Part shown: positions 1-12,589 of the stretch, one piece after another
Layout: every line of letters starts with the position of its first letter
Numbering within the stretch: position 1 is the stretch's first letter
Notes under the pieces: model-generated
What the model was told of the DNA's origin: nothing
The model's database searches: none
The model's input: only the letters and a program-made list of their open reading frames with translations
Position numbers and translations under genes: made by a program
Source of the DNA: Oxytricha trifallax
Lineage: Eukaryota > Ciliophora > Spirotrichea > Sporadotrichida > Oxytrichidae
DNA length: 64,000 nt
Reading direction: 5' to 3'
Assembly (NCBI GenBank): GCA_000711775.1
Contig: ARYC01000075.1
Span: forward strand, 124,001 to 188,000

Positions 1-2
1 GG

Positions 3-332
3 AATCCTATCAATTAATATGAAAAGGTTGAAATTCTAATCATAACTATAAATAAATTATACTTTAAAAGAATAGTACATAGATCATGCTTTTATGATTC
101 TGATAATAACCAATATCGCATAGATAAACTATAAAAATGGTTTAAAAATTTCTTGTCCTAATACATACTCTTTGAAAGAATAGCGAGACATCCTGTTTAA
201 TTATTTTCCTAATGGAAAAAATATTAGAAAACTGTTGATAATATTTAATAAAGTATACAGATTAAAGCAAGTGGTGCATCTGTAACTAAAGTTTTCTGGG
301 ATGCTAGAGAATTTGACCTAATTAAATCTTGA
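3..332 (+). pseudogene. Possible host-gene fragment, unidentified, open at left edge
   Basis: With TAA and TAG read as Gln, one frame is open from base 3 to a TGA at 330-332, about 109 codons. The translation is fairly protein-like, with segments such as KTVDNIQQSIQIKASGASVT and KVFWDAREFDLIKS. It holds three Trp codons (TGG) and several Asp, Arg and Glu residues, which random AT-rich DNA seldom gives. The same frame stays coherent for some codons after the TGA. I do not recognise a family. It could be the 3' part of a gene whose start lies left of the window, or a decayed exon. A chance open frame cannot be excluded, because only TGA stops this code. Confidence 0.3.
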
Positions 333-983
333 TCAAGATAGCTATTTTTTTCAAAGCCATGTCCAGATAAATGAGACTTAAAAATAAAGAAAATAAATAA
401 ATTTTAATTATTTAAATGATATATCTAAACAAGATATGTTATGCAATTAAATTAATAAATTTTCTTATTTTTGATTAGCTGAATATATTTCAATTGGAAA
501 AACTAAGTTTAATTAAGATGTTTCAAAAGTTATGATCTTGCATGACTTATGAAAGGCAAAGGCATCCTCTGTCATCCAACTTTTAAAATAGATACTTGCA
601 TATAATGTGCAGGCTACATTTATTTATCAACTATTATTCATAAAATTAATTGGTTATTATTACTTTTTTTTTAATAGAAAAACACTAAAAACTTTAATAG
701 TTATTTAAGCTTTATATATAACTCTAGTAATATTAAATTTAAAATTAAACACACATATAGTAAAATTGTATGATAAATATTATAATTTATATTTGATTTA
801 AATAAAACATATTTTTATAAAATAAAATGTATTTCAGCAATAAGAAAAACTTTATTTAAATGAAAAGGTTTATTATAATTAGCTTTTTTTCAAGTAATCT
901 TTCTTTGATTATTATTTATAATTAATAAGAATTTATATTTAAAAGAAATAGTAAATTTAATTTTTTAAACTAATATATAAAAT
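333..983. other. AT-rich sequence, nothing specific
   Basis: About 80% or more A+T with poly-A and poly-T runs. I see no GC rise, repeat or motif that I can interpret. Confidence 0.5.
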
Positions 984-1154
984 CTGGGACGTCCTGGTGA
1001 TCCTGGGACGTCCTGATGAGTCTGGGACGTCCTGATAATCCTGGGACGTCCTGATAATCCTGGGACGTCCTGATATTCTCGGGACGTCCTGATATTCTCG
1101 GGACGTCCTGATATTCTCGGGACGTCATGATTTTCTTGGGACGTCTCGGTGTCA
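984..1154. repeat. 19-bp tandem repeat array, 9 units
   Basis: Nine back-to-back 19-bp units fill 984-1154. The core is GGGACGTCCTGAT followed by a variable ATTC, AATC or GAGT end. Each unit contains the palindrome GGACGTCC. The inner units are almost identical and the two ends are more diverged. The array is about 50% GC in a background near 20%. The short ORFs reading through it on the minus strand simply translate the repeat. From memory, the Tlr family of Tetrahymena (Maverick/Polinton kin) has long inverted repeats built largely of 19-bp tandem repeats, so this may be a relic of such an end. No partner array in inverted orientation is visible in the window. Confidence 0.9.
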
Positions 1155-2184
1155 ACACCCAAAGTAATAAACCCTAGTAGGGCAGATAAAATTTTTGTAT
1201 AAAAATTATTATAACATAAAATTCAATAAAATATTTAAATAAGTCATAATAACCCAATAAATATGCCTCTAAGACTCTAAATAATCATGATAAGAAGGTC
1301 TTTGGAAACAATTTCAAAGTACTAAGACTGTATTAACTAACAAAATGACATTAATATAACTTCATAAAATTTTTGCAATATTTTATTATTTATTATTTGA
1401 ATGATTATCAATAACCACTTAAATTCCTTGCATAATTATTTTTAAATAAAGAAAATAGTTTTTATATTAAAATAAACAATAATATTATTTATTAAGTGAT
1501 ATAAAGCTAAATTTAAAACTGACTATGATAATCAAAGTAGTTATTTTTAATGATTTAAATATAATAGAAAATAAAATATTGCAATAACTTTTTAAATAAA
1601 ATTATTGTTATTTTACTAGATAATACAGTGTTAAACACTTTTAAAAGATTCCTGAAGCTTCGTAACAATACTATTAAGAGTATTATAGATATATTTATTA
1701 AGTTATAATAATTTCAATATTTTGATAACTTTAGATTATAAAAATTTTGTAACAAAAATTAATCTGATCTCGCCAGGGGGTATTACCCCATTTTTATTTT
1801 AAGTTATTAATAAAAAAAAAATGAATATATTTAGAAATATTTTACTAAAAACATTGCTTAATATTTCGTTGAATATGTTACTTTTATAAATATTCTTAGT
1901 CTATAACTAATATTTAATCAAATAAGGTATATTAATTATGAGCAAACAACTAATCTAAATTTATTTGTATATTTTTTCGATTCTGCCTTGCTTCATTTTA
2001 TATTCTAATTTAATATAAATTTAAATATAAAGATAGATTTCTTTTGTTGCTATTAATAGGGTAAACTTTAGTTTTTTTCATTTATATCCAATAAATATAT
2101 TTTTTATATTACTTTTTTCTAAAACTGTATGCTAGATTTAATAAAAGCATTTAAATTTAAATATTTTCATAATTAATATAATTA
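1155..2184. other. AT-rich sequence, nothing specific
   Basis: Low-complexity AT-rich DNA with small GC spots, such as GGGGTATTACCCC near 1777-1790, which could fold into a 4-bp-stem hairpin. No coding signal that I would defend. Confidence 0.5.
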
Positions 2185-2226
2185 AGGTACTCTACCGCAA
2201 AACAGCCTAAATGCGGTAGAGTACCT
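2185..2226. repeat. Perfect 15-bp inverted repeat (hairpin)
   Basis: AGGTACTCTACCGCA (2185-2199) is repeated exactly as its reverse complement at 2212-2226, with a 12-base loop. The stem is about 53% GC in a region near 15% GC, so it stands out strongly. It is followed within 20 bases by a long (TA)n run. It lies in no gene that I can see. It could be a structured RNA, a cruciform, or the closed end of an inverted duplication. Confidence 0.85.
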
Positions 2227-2241
2227 AAAAATATAATAAAA

Positions 2242-2244
<3 letters not shown>

Positions 2245-2287
<43 letters not shown>
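2245..2287. repeat. (TA)n microsatellite
   Basis: About 21 uninterrupted TA dinucleotides, starting just right of the 15-bp hairpin. Confidence 0.95.
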
Positions 2288-2291
<4 letters not shown>

Positions 2292-2848
2292 AATGAGCAA
2301 AGTTGATTTAAATAACTACAAATGATAAACTAATACACTGAATTAAACTAAGTATTTTTACAAGTTATCAATTGCAATATTATACAGTGAAAGCTCCCCT
2401 TTCTTCTCAAACAGTACTTAATATAATAATAAGGAGTCTGCTTCATTTGATTACTATTTTATATTAGTAATGCTAATACAAGCGAGGTAAATCATTATAC
2501 CCTACAAGACATAAATTTAAATGAAACAGTAAATTACTTAAAATATTCTAAGAAATTACTTAGCATGACTATGTCCACTTCCTGCAATATTTAAAATGCT
2601 CAGCGAGGATTATAAAAATATAACTAAGAGAAAATAATCTTTTACTTTACGATTAAAAAACTATAATAACCGGGAAGTAAACATGCAGCAAAATTAATTA
2701 ATCAAGTAAAAAGAAAATCATATGAAATAAAATTAAAAAATAAAGTATTAATAATTGGAAAATTTAAATCATTACTAAACTTAATTGCATGAGATAAAAA
2801 TATAAAATAATGTGAAAAAATAGGAGAAAAAAAATAAATAATAGTGCG

Positions 2849-3070
2849 TCAATTTTATATAATAATATTTATTGGTACTTTTGTCTTTTTTACTAATAAT
2901 AAACATATAAATAAACGAATTAGTTTAATTTTAGAGTAAATTTAGAATAATATCTGCATGTGCATAATTTTAATGATTAATTTATCAATGTCCTCATACC
3001 TGCCTTCATCATTGCTTATCTTGCTTTTAATAAGGTCAACTATTATACTCTCTTGTTGTAAAATCTTCAT
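2849..3070 (-). CDS. Small candidate ORF, 73 codons, unidentified
   Basis: Read with TAA and TAG as Gln, the minus strand has an ATG at 3070 and a TGA at 2849-2851. The N-terminal half is charged and protein-like (MKILQQESIIVDLIKSKISN, then a DEGRYEDIDK segment). The C-terminal half is hydrophobic and closer to what AT-rich noise gives. No family recognised. Minus-strand readings of 2290-2640 also look partly coding, but in more than one frame, so I do not extend the gene. It may be a fragment of a larger decayed gene or a chance frame. Confidence 0.25.
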
Positions 3071-3241
3071 AATTCATAAAATGTTTATCAGACAATAACA
3101 AACTTTTTTACAAAGCATGCATTAATGAAGTTATCTAAAAGCATATTACATTAATAATCCATCTATGTTATCTATTCACCTTTAAAAAAAGTAAAAAATT
3201 ATTAGATTAGCCTATAAGATTTAACTTCTGTGTGTTTATAG

Positions 3242-3961
3242 TCACGGGGCACTTCAAAGTTCAGATAAATAATTTATGGTTCTCACTTGACTATGTTAAA
3301 GCTCTTATTTGCAGAGACTTTATTAAACTTTTTCATGGTTGCCATTTTGATATGAAAATTCCTTTACATTTTATTTATTAATTAGATTATTTTCAGTATT
3401 GCAATGAGTAAGTGTGATAAATAGTGAATAAAGAATCTAATATAACCCTCTATAATTCATCAAAAGAGTTCTTGTACGAAAGATGTTCAGAAGCAGATTG
3501 ATGACAAGAAGCTGATTTAATATGTGGGGTAACTCTCTAATCCATCTTATGGCTCTAATAATGTGTACTTGCACATTTCCTGAATAGACGACCTACTATT
3601 TTACTATAATCTTAAAGATTTATATTCAGTGTTTAAGCAGAAACGTGAATGACTAGAAATTTATATAGCACTTTCATTTATTTTAATTGCAAATTTCAGC
3701 ATTTGGCCTAAGAGGAAGGCACAAATTGAATAATTTATTCGAAATGCAGCAAAGACCATTTTATATTTAAGAGGAACAATTATTGACCATCTTGGAGTTT
3801 TCAAGTATATAGTATTTGCTTTAGTTTTCCACAATTTAAATGGATCTTAAGTTGGCAAAATTGGTTTAAAGAGGGGCAATGTCATGAGAATTTTCGTAAT
3901 TTGTGTAACTGCTTATTTTATAGAATGCTTATATTCCCTAAAAAACCATTCAATTTCATGA
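3242..3961 (+). pseudogene. Decayed coding region, unidentified, with membrane-like segments
   Basis: A GC-rise region of about 720 bases. A first segment (3244-3413) reads TGHFKVQINNLWFSLDYVKA and onward in one frame. A second frame from about 3435 to the TGA at 3959-3961 is coherent, apart from in-frame TGAs at 3581 and 3650. It contains hydrophobic stretches suggestive of membrane helices (LEIYIALSFILIANFSIW; FKYIVFALVF). The frame change near 3415-3435 could be an intron or a decayed junction. Both TGAs fall where Trp would fit, so they may be former TGG codons. No family recognised. Confidence is limited because AT-rich DNA often gives hydrophobic open frames. Confidence 0.33.
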
Positions 3962-6900
3962 TTCTTGTTAGATTTGTTTCATTAAAGAATAATTGATCAA
4001 GTAACCTTCAGAATTTATAATGAATAGCTCCATATTATATCTAGTTATTTAAAAAGATATAGACATAGCTGGTATCATAAATTACAGTATGCAACAAATA
4101 TTTTATAAGTATAACATTAATTAACATGAATAAATTTGTCATTAAAAGTTGGTGCACAAGGCTTCAAGTAAAAAAGAAAACAAATAATTATGATTTTGAA
4201 TAGTAATTTGTGAACAATTGACTTTATTAATCCTTTTAAAATATTTATTTAATTTTTATTTTAGATATAATAACATCCTTTTGATCCATTAGTTTTTATT
4301 ATTATGTATAAATTTATAACATTAATTTTAAAGATTATATACCATAAATTAAATTTTGTAACTTTCAATTTAAAAAAAAATTTATACTTTAGATATTTTT
4401 ACATTTAGTTTTTAGGTTTTCCAAATTCAATTCACTATTTTATCTAATTAAAAATTAATTTTCCAATTTATTGAATAATATTTTTTTAATTAAAGCGTTC
4501 TTTTAATTAAGAATGAAAATATCCATATAATTATAGAATATTACTAAATTTTTCTATTCTTTCCAATTGATAGATTTAACGACTATCTAATTAAGAGATC
4601 GAGTTAATTCATAATCTATTTTTTAATTTATTTGAATTGTTGAAAATAAATAGCTTAGTGTAATTTCTATTCATACATTTTAAGTTGTTCTTGCATATAT
4701 TTCATAAGAATTTATATATTAGTAATTATGATATTTTCCACAAAAATTTTTTTTTCATTTTTATTAAGAAAATGATAATATCATTTGAATTTTAATTGTT
4801 AAATGCATGCTGTTTTGCAAAGCATTTTTTAATTATAATTTAATTTAAAAACATTGAGAATAATTCATATTCACTTGTCATTTTATAATTTGGATTTAGA
4901 ATTGTAATAAGATTCATTTTTCATACAAAATATTAAAACATCTTAGTTTTAAAATATCGAAATATAGTTAAATTGCTTATCATTGTGAGATTTTTGTTTT
5001 ATATATATATTAAATCATTTTAAATCTCGAAATTTATTGAACTTTGATTATGTAGTTATGAAATTCTCTTTCTCTCAATTTTTAATCTAAAAATAATAAT
5101 TTTTTTAGGGGTATTCATAAAATATTAATTTATATTAGAATATCAAATGCTATGAATAAATATTATCTAAGGAGATAAAAGCTAAGATTTCTAAATTTTA
5201 ATTTTTATTTATAAATTATTGGAGGCAAGTTAAAAGGCTAGCATTTGATAGTATTTGGAATGTTTTGATTATGATTTAACATTAAATAATCATTTATAGA
5301 ATTTTAATAAAATATAGGAAAATATGATAGTAATTGCAAATGTTATATCTTTTAAAATTTATAATAAACAATGATTAAAAAGTTGGTAAAATTGTAATTT
5401 TTCAATTATAATATGCAAAAGTGCTGAAACAATATTATATCTTATAAAAAAAATTATTAAATAAACTAAGTTGTCAGTAATATAAGGACTACAATACCCT
5501 AAATATTGGGGGAAATTTTATTTTGCATATAAGCTTAATTTCAAATATAATAAAAATCATTTATATTATTTACTTTAATTTTTAATAAGAATTTTTTCAA
5601 GTTAATTCAAATTTTTCTATATAAAACTAAGTAATTAATAATATGTGAATCAATGACAACAAATTATAATAAGTATTATTTGCATATAGCGACCTCTTTA
5701 TTATAAATTCTTAAATATAATCTAAGATAAAATTGTTTATTTAATTAATTTTACCTCGATAAATTTTTTTTTTGAAATAAACTATGGGTTAATTCTAGAA
5801 ATATAAACTTATAATCTCGTGTCAAAACAAAGATTATATATATTAAATTAAATATATTTCATTGAAACAAGCAAAAGAATCAAGCATTATGGGGGGACTT
5901 TAAACATCTTTCTCTTATCTTCATAAATTTATTATTAAAACTTAGTAGTCATAGTCATACTAGAATTTATTCAATTTCACTTAATAATAAAGTAATTTGG
6001 TTGTTATTATGATATTAAAGAGCAAGTTATCACGTGATTGATTTAAAATAATTATTCATAAAAAATAATACAGCCTTGAATAGATTTTGTTTAGATACAC
6101 AAAGAAATATAATTGTGTTACTTATTTAAAGTTTATAGTAAAACAAAAGAATGATATAGTAAAGAATAACTGATTGTCAAGTACAATATTGTTATTATTA
6201 CTTTTAGATTTCTCAATTTTCGAAAAGTTTCATTACTCTATTAAAAGCTTCCACTTTAATTAATTTATATCATTAATTGTTAATTATATTTCAACGAGAT
6301 GTTAAGAAGTTGATAAAAATAAATAAACATAAAAAGTTTTTCCTTTATTTTTTCATTTTAAGAAAAAGTAGCATGCAGTATTTTACATTTTTATAAATTA
6401 GATTATTTGCCTTAAAATTATCAATATTTTCTTATTTATAGTAATTTAATAATTTAATGTTTATTGAATGAAATATTCAAAGTTATTTTATTTATTTGTT
6501 TTTTTTACTCTAATTAAAATGAAAATCAAATTTATTTGTTTAAAAATAGCTTTACTCTCATTAAAAAATTCAATTAATTTTGGTTAGAAAAAGCTTGAAA
6601 TTATGATTTATTACTGTTTGATTTTAAAAATTAAAATGTAGTTTTTTTTGGTAAGGATATACAAATTAGATTAAATTAATTTCCTAAAAATTATTTTCTA
6701 TTTTTATTTAAAAGAATTAATTTCTTGAAATAATAATTTGGGCGATTTAACTCAGATTTAATAGTATTATAAATGTTTCTTCCTCAACTAAATACTAAAA
6801 AATTAATTTACATTTTTTTATTACTTTTATATTACTCAAAAAATTAATAAAAACAATTAATTGTTTATTTGTTGTCGAAATTAATTGATTATGCTCCATT

Positions 6901-8005
6901 CGCAATTTTTTTAATTCTTTCGGATTTATAATTTATTATACGATTATGATATAAATCACTTGATGAAATTTTTAAATATATTTGATTGGTGTTTAAATAT
7001 ATTATTTAAATCTTAACAGTTTTCTTGATAATTAAATAATTAAATTTCTACTTATAATATTATGTTTTAAAATAAAAAGTGAATACTCTAATTAAAATAT
7101 GAAGAAAAAAAAGAATACTAAACGCGATGGAAATTTTATGGTATCAAATTAAGAATCTTCCTTAGAAAATCATAATTAATCTAATTTTTTTGAAATATTT
7201 GTGAAGTAGTTATATTAAGAGGATGAGAATTTATGAAGTGTAAACTAAGAATTTAATAGAATATTTTTTATTTATAAATTAAGATATAATATTAAGATTA
7301 CTCGATTAATTGTTATAATTCATGATATTGTTGTTAATGATAATCTGAAGATAAAAAAATTAACATCTATTAATTAATAGATAAATATAGCTGAAAGCTA
7401 GCCATTAGACATTTTATAATAAAATTAAATAAATTGTTTAATATTTCATAAGTCTTGTATTGATGCTTATTATAAAATTTAAATGATACTCATCATGAAA
7501 AAATAAAGTTTTTTTTTTAAAGATATATATATTAATCAACATAAAAAAGTAGCTAATATAATACTTGCTCATGATTTCATGATAGAAAAATTGAATAGTA
7601 AATATGGAAAATATTGAATTATTTGAACCAATAGATATAAACTTTATTTATTAAATACTAAAGTAATATATGATTATAGAATTGTTTAAAATCAGATTTA
7701 TCTATGAAAGGAAAATAGAAATTTGTCTTAAAGTTTAACTATTTATATAATTAATAAGTAATAAAAAATGATAGGCTAATAAAATTTTTTACCACAGCAT
7801 TAAAATAAACAAAACACAATATTAATATAAAAATTCTAGTCTATTTGAAATTAAATGTTTTTATTGTTAAATTTGAATTTAAATTAAATCAATAGTATTA
7901 TTAATATTTGGTAGTTTTCATTTTTAAAACTTGGTACTATCATATAAAAAGAGGGGTCTTTACAAATTGACAAACTACCTAATTCAAGGTAAATATTTAA
8001 GGAAA
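3962..8005. other. Long AT-rich interval, nothing specific
   Basis: Mostly A/T runs and short poly-A and poly-T tracts with almost no GC rise (one G6 run near 5890). I see no genes, repeats or motifs. Confidence 0.5.
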
Positions 8006-9000
8006 TTGATAAAATTAATTAGACTTAATATTATACCTAACTGCATTCTTAGTAACACTCCAAGCAAACCTCTACTCACAACCTATGGAAGAACTCTATC
8101 GATACCCAATTTCGACCTTGGTACAGCGGTCGCCCTACCTACTGTCCCCAGGTGGAGAGTTACTAGTAGCAATAGCCATCGATGAGCTGGCAGGGTCTAA
8201 GCCGCCCCCAAGTTAACATTATATTTGTGAAACATTTGCCATGAAGACCATTAAGCAAAGAGCATAAGGGCTTGTTGTCGGACCTTTACGACCCTCACAC
8301 CATTTACTGACATATAGACTGAATCCAGCAGATCGTGGAGTGCCACCTGCCCAGGACACTCCTGTATTCGCGTGTAGAACGCCCAGCAAGAAGGATGATG
8401 AGCCAATTGTTTTTTTGAAGGATGAATTCTAATACTAATCACTCACTAGATAAGAAGAGCCTATGGTAAGAGATTGGTCATATCTAATTCATGGTCAACA
8501 ACAAACGACAACTATCCACAACTGGAAGCCACAATTGGAAGTCACATCTTCACCTATTGACAATTAGAGTTTACTAAAACTTATCACTCACCCTATGCCA
8601 TATCATTTAACGGATGAGCGAATTTTATAGTAAAGTCTTAACTTATTGAAGAATTCTCCGAATGCTTAACTATAAACATTAAGCATGCTATTGAATTCCT
8701 TCAAATAGAATTTATATATGTCAAGGGCATCCTATCCCACAAATGGGAAAAGAACTGGTCACTAGAGGAAAAGCAGCAGTCTATATGAACTGGAAGTGTA
8801 TTGTCTAAAGAAAATCATCATCGTTCCAACTCTCAAGGAGAAGATCTAAGGGAGCTCGCTCAATGACATTGGTTGATCCTAAAATAAGTTTGCTAACCTA
8901 TTTTGGCCCTACCGACACTTGTTTAAATCGGAGACTTCATTTCCGCAGATTAGAACAAGAAGATTTGTATGATGCCCTAACATTCCCCCTCTCGAAGATT
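8006..9000 (+). pseudogene. Broken unidentified gene, probably from a mobile element
   Basis: GC rises to roughly 40% here, about twice the background. The best single frame, with ciliate code, has an ATG at 8085 and closes at 8874-8876. It is about 263 codons, and reading is open upstream to about 8009. Protein-like segments include EELYRYPISTLVQRSPYLLS, ELLVAIAIDELAG and SKKDDEPIVFLKDEF. Other frames inside the 3' half also carry strong coding signal, so the gene looks broken in about two places. I cannot assign a family. High GC, isolation and the charged ORF right after it suggest a mobile-element gene rather than a host gene, but that is inference. Confidence 0.45.
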
Positions 9001-9106
9001 TACCCGTGATATCTTTTGAAACACTAATTTATTAATATGCTGAGATACCAATGTAATGACCAGCCTCTCGCTGAAAAGTAAGTAAAAAGGGGTGTGAAAC
9101 TCGACA

Positions 9107-9481
9107 ATGGGGATGTTCATGAGGATGGAGATCCAGATAAGCTTAAGAGCAGGGACGATAACGATGGCAACTACAGATTAAGGTGCAGGGTTGCCTGATG
9201 AGGCTACAGAAAAGTCTGAGCAAACTACAGTTGATAATATGAAGATAGCAGATGACTTGGAGGTAGGCCACAAAGGGATAGTTCAAAGAGTAAGAATAAA
9301 GATCAGTTAGGAGGAAAGGTAGGAAGCACAGGATGAGCACGGAAAGATTAAGATGATAAAGAAGCAAAGGAAGTTGTAGGACTAAGGAGGACAAGCCAAA
9401 CCAATAAGAAAAATATTGCTTCTAAGATTTAGAGAAGTCTAAGGATATACAAAAATGAAAGGTACATAAATTAACAACTGA
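9107..9481 (+). CDS. Charged small protein, 124 codons, unidentified
   Basis: A clean ciliate-code ORF from ATG 9107 to TGA 9479-9481. A later in-frame ATG near 9164 starts MATTDQGAGLPDEATEKSEQ and could be the real start. Several TAA and TAG codons are read as Gln. The middle is strongly charged (ISQEERQEAQDEHGKIKMIK), with a predicted coiled-coil character, and the tail is basic. GC is about 42%, well above background. It follows the broken gene at 8.0-9.0 kb on the same strand after about 100 bases, so the two could belong to one element. Its charged N-terminus resembles in style that of the protease-like ORF near 56.8 kb, but I see no firm homology. Confidence 0.5.
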
Positions 9482-12400
9482 AAATATTCAGCAATGCACA
9501 AATCAATGTGAATGAGTAAAACTATTCAAAAATATACACTGATTTAGCATTCATAATAAATTAGTAAAGCAATTGATTTTTATTTTGCTTTTTTTTCACA
9601 TTCTTTTTTATATTAATTACTACTTTTGAATTTAATTAATGTAATAAATTTTTAAAGATTATTAAACATAAAAACAATTAAAATAAGTGAGCAATTTTTA
9701 TATTTTAAAATAAAAATTAAATGTTTTTAAAAAAATTTAAATTAATTTCTAAGGTAAATTAACTATCTAAGATGATATAAAATAAATTAACAATTTATTT
9801 CAATTAAAAATATTTATCATAATAAAATAAAGTAATCAAATTGTTTCTTTTTCGCTTAACTATGAATTTATAAGTAAATTTTTAAAATTTGAAAGATATC
9901 ACAAGATAAATAAACCTTAGAAAAGATTCTAAATAAAAAATGACACTTAAAAAAAATAATTATTACCAAACTTCAATTGCAAAAGAAAATTCAAATATTA
10001 AAAAATTTAATCGATTTTTGATGCAATGAAAAATAATAGGTTTGAAATAAAATGAAAGAAAATAATAAATAGCTACTTTACAGAAATTTATTTTACTATT
10101 ATTAGGTATTATTAATTGATGTTAAGAATCAAATCTTGATTGTGAATAGAAAAATGATGAACCTGAGAAAGTTTTTTTGAAATATAGCAGGACTTATGCA
10201 CATCAAAGATATTTATAATTCTAAAACACAGATGCATATCAACGTGGGTTATCATAAATAAATTAAAGAATAGAAAAGCAAATAATGCCTGGAAAAATGA
10301 CAATGATTAATTGAGTGAAGTTTCAGACGATGAGAAGGATGATTTTTTTGGCTAAAATTTACACTTTTTTTATTGTAATTGTGAGTGTGGCTAAAAAAGG
10401 AAAAAGGTTATAAAATAAATAAATTCCATAGCACATCGACTTTGGTGTAATTTTAAAAAGGTCTTAGAACAAATCATTTAAATTTCTAATATTTAATTAG
10501 AATAATTCTAAGGCAAATTAGTATTATGGTTAATTCATTTTATTATTTATTGCAAATACCTTTAATGACGCTTATTAATAATATTGTATAGCAAATCAAT
10601 TCTAGCTTGTTTCATTATAGCAAGATGCATGGTAACTGGAAGACAATTATTGGTTCATTATAAGCATCTACTGCTTTATTTTATAAAAAATGCTAAAGAA
10701 TTTCTTAGTTTAAAGTTGGGTGTATATGAAAAAATTTCCGAAATTTTAAGGAATTTTTCAGTGTTTTAGAAACATTTTCTATAAAGATTCCCACTAACGC
10801 AATTAGATGTTTTTGGTAAATCAGAAGAAGAAAGCTACTTTATTTTATTATGAACCTATTTAAGCAATAAAGCGTCAAGTTCTTCAATGTTTATGGTCTA
10901 AATATTTGCAATAATCTTATCAAGAGTTTTTCCATCAATTATAAATAACTCTCAATTTTGAGAATAAATCTTTTTCATTTTTGATTGTGATATATTCTCT
11001 GCTATTAAAAGTAACTGCAATGAGTTTATAAGTAATTGCAGTCATTAATGATCTATCCAACTGTGCAAAATGGGTAAAAAATAGTTAGACATAAGAAATG
11101 ATATATTTGATTCAAGCGTTTAGGTTAACGTCACTTTCTTAATAAATAAAATGCAGTCTTTTGGGGTAGTAAAATAATTAAACTGCTTATTCATGACTAG
11201 TGTTACTTCAATCGAAAATGATTAATATATAAAACTGAGAAATGTAAGAAATAGCGGTGTCTAATAATGATATTTTTATAATATTTACGACGGTTTGAAA
11301 GAAGAAGATTTTAATTGGGATACATAGAAACATTTATTTATTTGTATTTTATGAAGGTATCAGCCAATAGAATATTCTCAACAAATACTCATAAAAGTAT
11401 TGCTTATTATGTGTATAATTCAACGTCATCTCTTATTTTTTGTTTATCTTTTATGTTACTACTATCTACTACTGCAATTACTATTGAAATTATTCCTCTC
11501 TTCGTTGTTATTTTGTTGGTATTCTATCTAGTAATTTGACAGGGATTTCCAAATGTAGATTACGGATGATTAAAAAAGTAACTCCTACAGTCTATTTTAA
11601 TATAGTAATTACTTTATTAATCTTTTGTAATAAAACTATACAATTTTAACAATAAATTATTCTAAAGATGCATACATAGCGAATATCTGGCATAAATAAT
11701 ATAGAGTATAATTATACTTTATTAACTATATCTATATTTATAATATTAGCGAAAACCAATATTTTAAGTATTTATTTATGATAAAATTACATTATTTAAA
11801 AGAGCCTCACTTAATATTGAAAGTAAAAAAAAAACATGTTTAGATATTTTTGTATAATTTTTTATTTTATTTTGTTAAACTGCAAAACAGATTTTTAAAA
11901 AAATTTTACAGACAATAATTTTGGCATAATTTTTTAAAATTTATTGTAGTAAAATGATAATTTATAGTAGTAAGTATTTTTAAATATAATATATATATTT
12001 AAAGTATTCGATAAAAAAACGTTATTAAATATAGAATCAAATATAAATTAAAAATAATAAAAATTGAAGATATTTAAGGTCTACACATTAGGATGAAACT
12101 TTAATCGTGTGATCTGTTTAATATTATTTAAATGCTATTAGGAATAAAAGCAGCAGAGTAAGAATTGATACTTATGTAGTATTAAAGAAAAATACTGAAT
12201 TTTTGAAATCTATCAAAATAATAATTTAATTAGTCGTCTATATTCAGATAAAAAATTGTCATATAATCTTAACTATAAACTAAAAAACTCAGATTTTAGA
12301 TAGTTGTTAAATATTTGTGTGAATACAAGAATCTTCTGAATAGAATAGAAAAATTTTCAAATAGTCAATCTTTTATTCAAATAGCTTTCAGAAATTAAGA

Positions 12401-12589
12401 TATTAATACTTAAATTTAAAATGAGAATTTTGAAAATCAATTCTTTAAAATCAATCTTTTATTACAAAAATTCTTAAGAATTTTTAGGTATTAAAAATTA
12501 TATAAAATATTCCTTTTAATGAGTAGTCTTCTAAAATTTCAACTATTATATTATTTATAATTGCTAATTAATTAACAGAAAAATAGAAA
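9482..12589. other. AT-rich interval, no defensible gene
   Basis: AT-rich sequence. One plus-strand frame is TGA-free for 293 codons (10315-11193), but its composition is what random AT-rich DNA gives under this code. The rest shows only A/T runs. Confidence 0.4.

Noticed and set aside
965-1162. Short minus-strand ORFs over 965-1162
   Set aside because: They are translations of the 19-bp tandem repeat and carry no independent coding signal.
9082-9092. AAAAAGGGG as a possible polypurine excision-boundary signal
   Set aside because: It resembles A5G5 of one classical Tetrahymena element but is one G short, single, and inside a coding-like block. No paired site was found at a fitting distance.
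10315-11193. A 293-codon TGA-free plus-strand frame
   Set aside because: With about 78-80% A+T and only TGA as stop, I estimate that several runs of this length occur by chance in six frames of 64 kb. The translation is dominated by Lys, Asn, Ile, Phe, Leu, Tyr and Gln, as random AT-rich DNA would give, and GC is not raised.
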